Position numbers and translations under genes: made by a program | Shown: positions 58,683-64,000 of the stretch, one piece after another | Layout: each line of letters opens with the position of its first letter | How positions within the stretch are numbered: the first letter of the stretch is position 1 | Notes under the pieces: generated by a model | Told to the model about the DNA's origin: nothing | Database searches by the model: none | The model's input: the letters and a program-made list of their open reading frames with translations, nothing else | Assembly (NCBI RefSeq): GCF_030253575.1 | Contig: NC_080569.1 | Location: 28,247,501 to 28,311,500 of the forward strand | Length of the DNA stretch: 64,000 nt | Direction: 5' to 3' | Source of the DNA: Rhododendron vialii | Taxonomy: Eukaryota; Streptophyta; Magnoliopsida; Ericales; Ericaceae

Positions 58683-59966
58683 ATGGTGCGAGAGAAGGGT
58701 AAGGGAAAGATTGGGGCTGGTTCTAGTGCCCCTGCTCCGGAAATTGTGGAGGAGCAGGTCAGTTCGGGCTCCGACGAGCCAGCGGCTGGGAAATCGGCTC
58801 GGAAGTCCAGAAAACGTCTTCGTAGAACGGGCAAACAAGTTCAGGCGGATAAGCGGATTGAATGGAAGGAGGGTATGTTGAATCGTACGTTCAAAAATGA
58901 GAGGCAGGTTAAGGCGAAATCCATTGGGTCCGATCACTTGGTGATTCAGCGCATTCGGAGCAAAGGTATGAATTTCTGGACTCGTAGATTGGAGGGGTAT
59001 AATGTCGTCTGCGTTACTGAGTTTTACCAAAACATGAAAACCCCTCCGGCGGGTTTTGAAACTAGTGACACCGCTAGGATTACCTCTAAGGTAGGAGGCA
59101 AGGATATTATGATTGACCCTACGGTTATTGCCAAGTACTTGGGGTATGAATGGCCTCCTCCAGGGACGGTGAATTACCCCCGCAACGAAAAAATTGATGA
59201 TGGTTTGATTAACAATGTGTTGTACATGAACCCAAAGAATGCAAAGATTCCACATGTTGTGGGGGGATTCAGGGATGATATTCGGGTGCTGAATACAGCT
59301 TTTCACCACAATCTTTATCCGAGGGGGTTGGAGCACAAGCCGAGTCGGAAGAGTGGGGAGTTAATGTATGCTTTTATGAATTCAAAGCTAGTGGTGGATT
59401 GGGCGAGGTTCATTTTCAATCAGTTGGTCGATTTTAAGAATGATACAATTTCTTCAGCCCGGATGCCATTTCCTTGCATGATAACTACTCTGGGCAAGCA
59501 GCAGGGTGTGAAAGGCAAAGCTTACAAGAAGATGGAACGTCTCGACCCTGGGCCTATCACTAGTACCTTTTTAAAGAAGAGCAAGTCTCGCTCTAGCACT
59601 CCCAAAGAAAGTTCAAAAGCCTTTTTGACTACTAAGCCTGGCTCGAAGGAGAAGAAAGACAACATGTTGAATAAACTTTTCTGTCAGAATGTGGCCATTT
59701 TAAAATGCTTGTGGAAGAGTGAGGAGAAGAGGAAGAAGGATAAGAAGGAGAGAAGGCAGCTGGCTAGAGAGGTTGGGAAGCTTAGACACGAGCTAAATTG
59801 GCATACTCAACAATCAAATGATAAGGTGAATTACGAGGCACCACCGGATGAGGCGGTGGTTGATAGTAGTGTTGATGAGGAAGAAGAGAAGGATGAGACC
59901 GATGAGGATAGCGAAGAAGATGATGAGGAGGGAGATGGTGTTGACAGTGGTGAGGATGAGGACTAG
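58683..59966 (+). CDS. Third ORF of the Athila-like element ('putative plant transposon protein' type)
   Basis: 427 aa in an intact frame, in the position where Athila-group elements carry their env-like ORF. N-terminal basic cluster KSARKSRKRLRR (about residues 38-51) could be a nuclear localisation signal. The central region (about 60-290: EFYQNMKTPP, DIMIDPTVIAKYLGYEWPPP, VNYPR, ARFIFNQLVDFK) matches from memory the family called 'putative plant transposon protein', whose role is unknown. A Lys/Arg/Glu-rich coiled-coil candidate lies at about 340-370 and a strongly acidic tail at 398-427. No signal peptide or membrane span is visible, so an envelope role has no support here. The upstream C/T-rich leader and LTR-like cassette suggest a separate or subgenomic transcript. 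Confidence 0.8.
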   Translation: MVREKGKGKIGAGSSAPAPEIVEEQVSSGSDEPAAGKSARKSRKRLRRTGKQVQADKRIEWKEGMLNRTFKNERQVKAKSIGSDHLVIQRIRSKGMNFWTRRLEGYNVVCVTEFYQNMKTPPAGFETSDTARITSKVGGKDIMIDPTVIAKYLGYEWPPPGTVNYPRNEKIDDGLINNVLYMNPKNAKIPHVVGGFRDDIRVLNTAFHHNLYPRGLEHKPSRKSGELMYAFMNSKLVVDWARFIFNQLVDFKNDTISSARMPFPCMITTLGKQQGVKGKAYKKMERLDPGPITSTFLKKSKSRSSTPKESSKAFLTTKPGSKEKKDNMLNKLFCQNVAILKCLWKSEEKRKKDKKERRQLAREVGKLRHELNWHTQQSNDKVNYEAPPDEAVVDSSVDEEEEKDETDEDSEEDDEEGDGVDSGEDED

Positions 59967-60708
59967 TGTCGGTGGTTCTAGAGTTAGAAAATCCCTCTAC
60001 TTGGTCGGGGTGTATGGTGGTTGACATCCCACCTCTTATCTTATCTTTTTATTCTCTTTGTTTTAGTTGAACTTTATCTAGAAAGATATGCAAGTTTTTG
60101 TTAGGCCGGCGTGTGGCCTTTGACTTGGAAATTTTTGGTATCGGTGGCGGTCAAAGGTAGATAACCAAGCTAGATATGGCCGCCACCCGTTTTGCTAACC
60201 GTTCTTTGTTAACCAAGGTCATTATATGCTAATGAAGTCCTCCGTTGATCCTTAGTACGCCTTGTTTCCTTGTTGATTCAATATTTGATGTTTAGCATAG
60301 TTAGTTTGTGGCATGTTTCCTTTCGTTAATATAGTTAGTTGCTTATTTATTACTTCGGTATCAAAGTGCTCTCCACATATGAGGCATAGCATTTTTGTTC
60401 ACTATCGCCTACTTTTCGAGCACTTTTTGTGGGATATGGCTGCTAGTGGGTGCGTGTGTTTGCAATATTGGCGTATCCTCTCTTTGGATGTAAATACAAG
60501 CCTTTTGTTACTTGCTTGGGACATGCTTTGTACTTAGTTATTCGTTTTGTATCTAGCTGCGAGTTGTGGTATAGATGAACTGTGATTTTTGAACTCTTGC
60601 TAGTTTGGATACGGTATGAGCATGTTCCTTAGTTGTGTTATCGGAAGGATTGTTAAGTTTTAAGTTTGTTAAGTTTTATATTATGTTTGCTAGGGACTAG
60701 CAAAGTTC
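59967..60708 (+). other. Spacer between the third ORF and the 3' LTR
   Basis: T-rich untranslated DNA with the GGTGGTTGAC block near 60015 noted above. The small frame at 60313-60537 has no recognisable domain. Confidence 0.6.
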
Positions 60709-60721
60709 AAGTTGGGGGGTG
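60709..60721 (+). promoter_or_regulatory. Polypurine tract (plus-strand primer)
   Basis: AAGTTGGGGGGTG lies directly against the TG of the 3' LTR, the expected place for the plus-strand DNA primer. Confidence 0.85.
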
Positions 60722-62297
60722 TGATTAGCACCTAAGATTGTATAATCTTGGGGCTTTAATCCTCTAATTTGTAGCTTTTATATGTTCAAGTAGTCGTTTT
60801 TATCCCATAATGCACGTAAGGTATTTTTGTGTGTATTTCAGGAAAAACGTGCTAATAAGGCGATTTTGTACGCCAAGGGACGTTCCGGTATGTCACCAAG
60901 AGTTCAAGTGCCCGACGGCATATGGTCATTGTCACCGGAGCCTAACGGTGCCACAAGAAACCTCGGAGATTGGCCGGAGGTCAAGGTTGGCGAGGAGTGA
61001 GCCAAAGTGTAACAAATGAGGCAAGCGCATCAATGATGGTTCCGAGGACATCCGTGGGACCAAGGCCACATTGCATACCTCCGCCAAGTCTCGTTGATCA
61101 TGTAATGAAGCATTGGAAGGCCGTCGGGGCACGACAAGGCATGATGGCCCAAGCTGACCCTGTTCTGCTGTTTTCACACAGAGGTACCAATACCTCATTT
61201 TTTAGGTATTGGTACCATCATGCCGAATTAGAAGACAGTTGGATTGGTACCAATACCTCATTTTTTAGGTATTGGTACCAATGCCCTTCGGCCAGCAGCT
61301 TTTTGTGCTGAACATTTCAACCTTCTATTAATAGAAAGTTTCTACTTCTAGTATGTTTTTGGGATATTTTAGGGACCTTTTGGTCCATTGTATGGCTGAT
61401 TTGTGTGGCCTTTAAATAGCTTTGTAAGCCATTATTGGCCATTATGTACTCTTTTACACTTTAAGTCTTTTATTTTCTTAAGAGCTCCATAGTTATTTCT
61501 CCCAAGTTCTTGCATTCAATTCCTCAACAACTCAAGTAAGTAGTGGTTGGATGATTAATTCTCGTTTGTTAATGTTGAAGCCACTAGTGAGATCTCTATA
61601 TAAATCAAGTTTGTTTTCAATTCTATCGGTTAATCATGTTTACCTTTCTTAGCATGCTTTCTAGTCTTTTTATTATGAGTGAGTAGATAATCGGTTCGGT
61701 CATGGGGTGAGGTTCACCCTATGGATTAGTCCATCAAATGGTTTCTCTTAACTTTAGCTTAATCTCAAGGTTTTGAATGAATTAAACCCATGATTTCTAG
61801 CTTTGATCATGGGGATTGGTGGCTTCTTTGATCAATGAAGTCTATCGCCTTGTGCTACGTGCTTGATAATCCTATGCGTGCGAACGATCTTTTTTCGTCT
61901 CTCACTTGCGTTAAATGAGTTCAATTTGAATTAGAGCTTTGAATTAAGTTATAAGTAGTCTTCAGCTTTTAATTCTTCTAGTGGAATCCGGACGGTTTCG
62001 GTTCACTCATGAGTTAGATGAAGGAACCGTTTGATGGCTAAGTCGTGGGTAAATCAATCCCTTTGACTCGACCATCTTAACCTAGTTTATTTCCAAGTTT
62101 AATTTCATCAATCGAATCAAAACTCTAAAGTTGGCCGCTTGAACGCCGCAATCTTTAAGCAACTTCTATTCCAAATTCGCTAAAGAAGATTTCTCTGTGG
62201 GAACGATCCGGTCTTCCGGTTTATATGCTATCAACGACCTAGCCCTACGCTTGGGGTGCAAACCTATTTCTAAGAGGTTAGGTTGCGACGAGAAGCA
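60722..62297 (+). repeat. 3' LTR of the Athila-like element
   Basis: 1576 bp with the same ends and length as 48998-50573. Differences noted by eye are at about 61374, 61577 and 61705. Target duplication GTCAG follows at 62298-62302. Confidence 0.93.
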
Positions 62298-62302
62298 GTC
62301 AG

Positions 62303-62695
62303 CCCAATCTCATTAGAGGCCTAGGGCGAACATGAGTATGAGGCCTTTAGAAATTGAAGTATTGGTGTCAAACATTCTAACCTACTATATTTTGTTTTGG
62401 CTTTGAAAACCCTATTTCTTCCTTTATGTGCTGTAAAGTTAATATTACTCAAAAAATATTCTCTACCCTATATAGTTCTAACTATTTTACATACATAGGA
62501 GAGATGAATCTTAAGGAACGATCAAGCATGACAAAAATATATTTTCTTAGGAGGTATAGATTTTACTTGAATGAGAATTTTTTATCACTTGAAATAATTT
62601 TCGAAAAGTCAAAACTTGCACCTTACATACATACACATGTATGAAAGTGAGGCCTCTCAAAGTTAGAGGCATTAGAAGCTAGCTAGCCTCAATGG
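62303..62695 (+). repeat. Continuation of the right arm between two retroelement insertions
   Basis: Complement of about 5979-6155 in the left arm (CCCAATCTCATTAGAGGCCT to GCTAGCCTCAATGGC). About 62429-62640 is an extra segment of roughly 210 bp not present in the left arm, located between TTTATG and TATGAAAGTG. It may be a small insertion or a deletion from the left. No gene. Confidence 0.8.
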
Positions 62696-64000
62696 CTGAT
62701 TAGCACCCAAGATTGTATAATCTTGGGGCTTTAATCCTCTAATTTGTAGCTTTTATATGTTTAAGTAGTCGTTTTTATCCCATAATGCACGTAAGGTATT
62801 TTTGTGTGTATTTCAGGAAAAACGTGCTAATAAGGCGGTTTTGAACGCCAAGAGACGTTCCGGGGTGCAACCAAGTGTTCAAGTGCCCGGCGGTATACAT
62901 TTCATTGTCACCGGATCCTAATGGCATCATATGGAGCCTCGTAGGTCGTTCGGCGGTCAAAGTTGGCGAGAAGTGAGCCAAAGTGTATCAAATGAGGCAT
63001 TTGTATGGAGGATGGCCATCGAGGGTATCCAAGAGTACAAGGCCATAAGGCATACCTCTGCCAAGTCCCGTTGATCATGTAATGAAGCATTGGAAGGCCA
63101 TCGGGACACGACAAGGCATGATAGCCCAAGCTGACCCTGTTCTGCAGTTTTCACATAGAGGTACCAATACCTCATTTTTTAGGTATTGGTACCATCATGC
63201 CAAATTAGAAGACAGTTGAGTTGGTACCAATACCTCATTTTTTAGGTATTGGTACCAATGTCCTTCGACCAGCTTTTTGTGCTGAACATTTCAACCTTCC
63301 TTTAATAGAAAGTTTCCACTTTTGGTATGTTTTTGGGATATTTTGGGGACTTTTTGGTCCATTTTATGGCTGATTTGTAAGGCCTATAAATAGCTTTGTA
63401 AGCCATTAATAGAGAGAGAGAGGCCATTAGTTAGTTTTAGGCCTAGTTTTCTAGTTTTTGCTCTAAGATTTCCATTGTTAGTCTTTCAAGCTTTTCAAGT
63501 TATTTTCTTCAAGAACTCAAGTAAGTTTAAGTGTTTTGATGTTTTCTCATGTATTAATGTTGTAGCTACTTGCTAGATTTTCTTATAAATCAAGTTTATT
63601 TTCGTTTTCATCGGTAAATCATGTTTTCCATGCTTAACTCTTTTTCTAGTCTTTTTATTATGAGTGAGTAGTTAATCGGTTCGGTCATGGGGTGAGGTTC
63701 ACCCTATGGATTAGTCCATTAAATGGTTTCACTTAACTTTAGCTTAATCTCAAGGTTTTGAATGAATTAAACCCATGATTTCTAGCTTTGATCATGGGGT
63801 TGGTGGCTTCTTTGATCAATGAAGTTTATCGCCTTGTGCTACGAGCTTGATAATCCTACGCGTGCGAACGATCTTTTTTTGTCTCTCACTTGCGTTAAAT
63901 GAGTTCAATTTGAATTAGAGCTTTAAATTAAGTTATAAGTAGTTTTCAGCTTTTAATTCTTCTAGTGGAATCCGGACGGTTTCGGTCCACTCATGAGTTA
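62696..64000 (+). mobile_element. Diverged LTR of the same Athila-like family (partial, runs off the window)
   Basis: It begins TGATTAGCACCCAAGATTG and follows the 5' LTR sequence to the window end with many substitutions and small indels. It is therefore an older insertion or a different subfamily. Both palindromic hairpins are kept (from about 63158 and 63222). The TATA-like box reads CTATAAATAGC (about 63385) instead of TTTAAATAGC. It is preceded by AATGGC, but the partner duplication lies outside the window, so a solo LTR and a full element cannot be told apart. Confidence 0.88.

Larger units (their letters stand above)
48998..62297 (+). mobile_element. Full-length Athila-like Ty3/gypsy LTR retrotransposon (13.3 kb)
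   Basis: The order is 5' LTR, primer site, gag-pol, spacer, third ORF, polypurine tract, 3' LTR. The target duplication GTCAG is perfect (48993-48997, 62298-62302). The paralogous unoccupied site in the left arm (near 6155-6165, complement reading AAGGGCCGGCCCAATC) shows where it landed. The two 1576-bp LTRs differ at about three positions by eye, implying a recent insertion. Protease motif DLGAS, a tRNA-Asp-type primer site and an extra ORF after integrase fit the Tat/Athila branch. A single stop codon in pol is the only coding lesion seen. Confidence 0.9.

Overview
The window reads as plant nuclear DNA, most likely from a eudicot. It has intron-split papain-like cysteine protease genes, a FAR1-related gene relic, plant LTR retrotransposons, and Stowaway- and Harbinger-like MITEs. 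No species can be named from the sequence. Only one host gene looks structurally complete: a two-exon cysteine protease at 42821-44513 (+). Its catalytic cysteine codon reads valine. A second, canonical-looking protease first exon sits at 161-605 (-) and continues off the left edge.

The frame of the locus is a broken array of a roughly 10-kb unit: 5' flank, protease gene, then a 3' block of about 5 kb. The left 11 kb carries this material on the minus strand (3' block 5979-11160, 5' flank 606-5770, exon 1 at 161-605). The right side carries it on the plus strand (5' flank about 35.7-42.8 kb, gene, 3' block 44539-48992 resuming at 62303-62695). A third fragment of the 5' flank lies at 22833-24560. 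Because the copies are paralogous, several insertions can be dated against each other by filled and empty sites. These are a LINE with a 14-bp target duplication, Stowaway and Harbinger MITEs, a MULE-type MITE with a 9-bp duplication, and a complete Ty3/gypsy element.

The middle (11.2-35.7 kb) is mostly mobile DNA. It holds a hAT transposase scrap; a FAR1-related/MULE transposase pseudogene (14262-16732) between 87-bp inverted repeats that both carry an inward promoter (13541-13627 and 22745-22831, an outline resembling MuDR); a 2.6-kb solo LTR with perfect target duplication (18948-21560); and a nested stack in which a plus-strand LTR (28249-35722) contains two minus-strand solo LTRs (30716-33256 and 33388-35256).

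The right quarter is dominated by a 13.3-kb Athila-like Ty3/gypsy element (48998-62297, target duplication GTCAG). Its LTRs differ at only about three positions. It has a tRNA-Asp-type primer site, a gag-pol frame broken by one stop codon, and a separate third ORF behind a second polypurine tract and an LTR-like palindrome cassette. A diverged LTR of the same family runs off the right edge (62696-64000).
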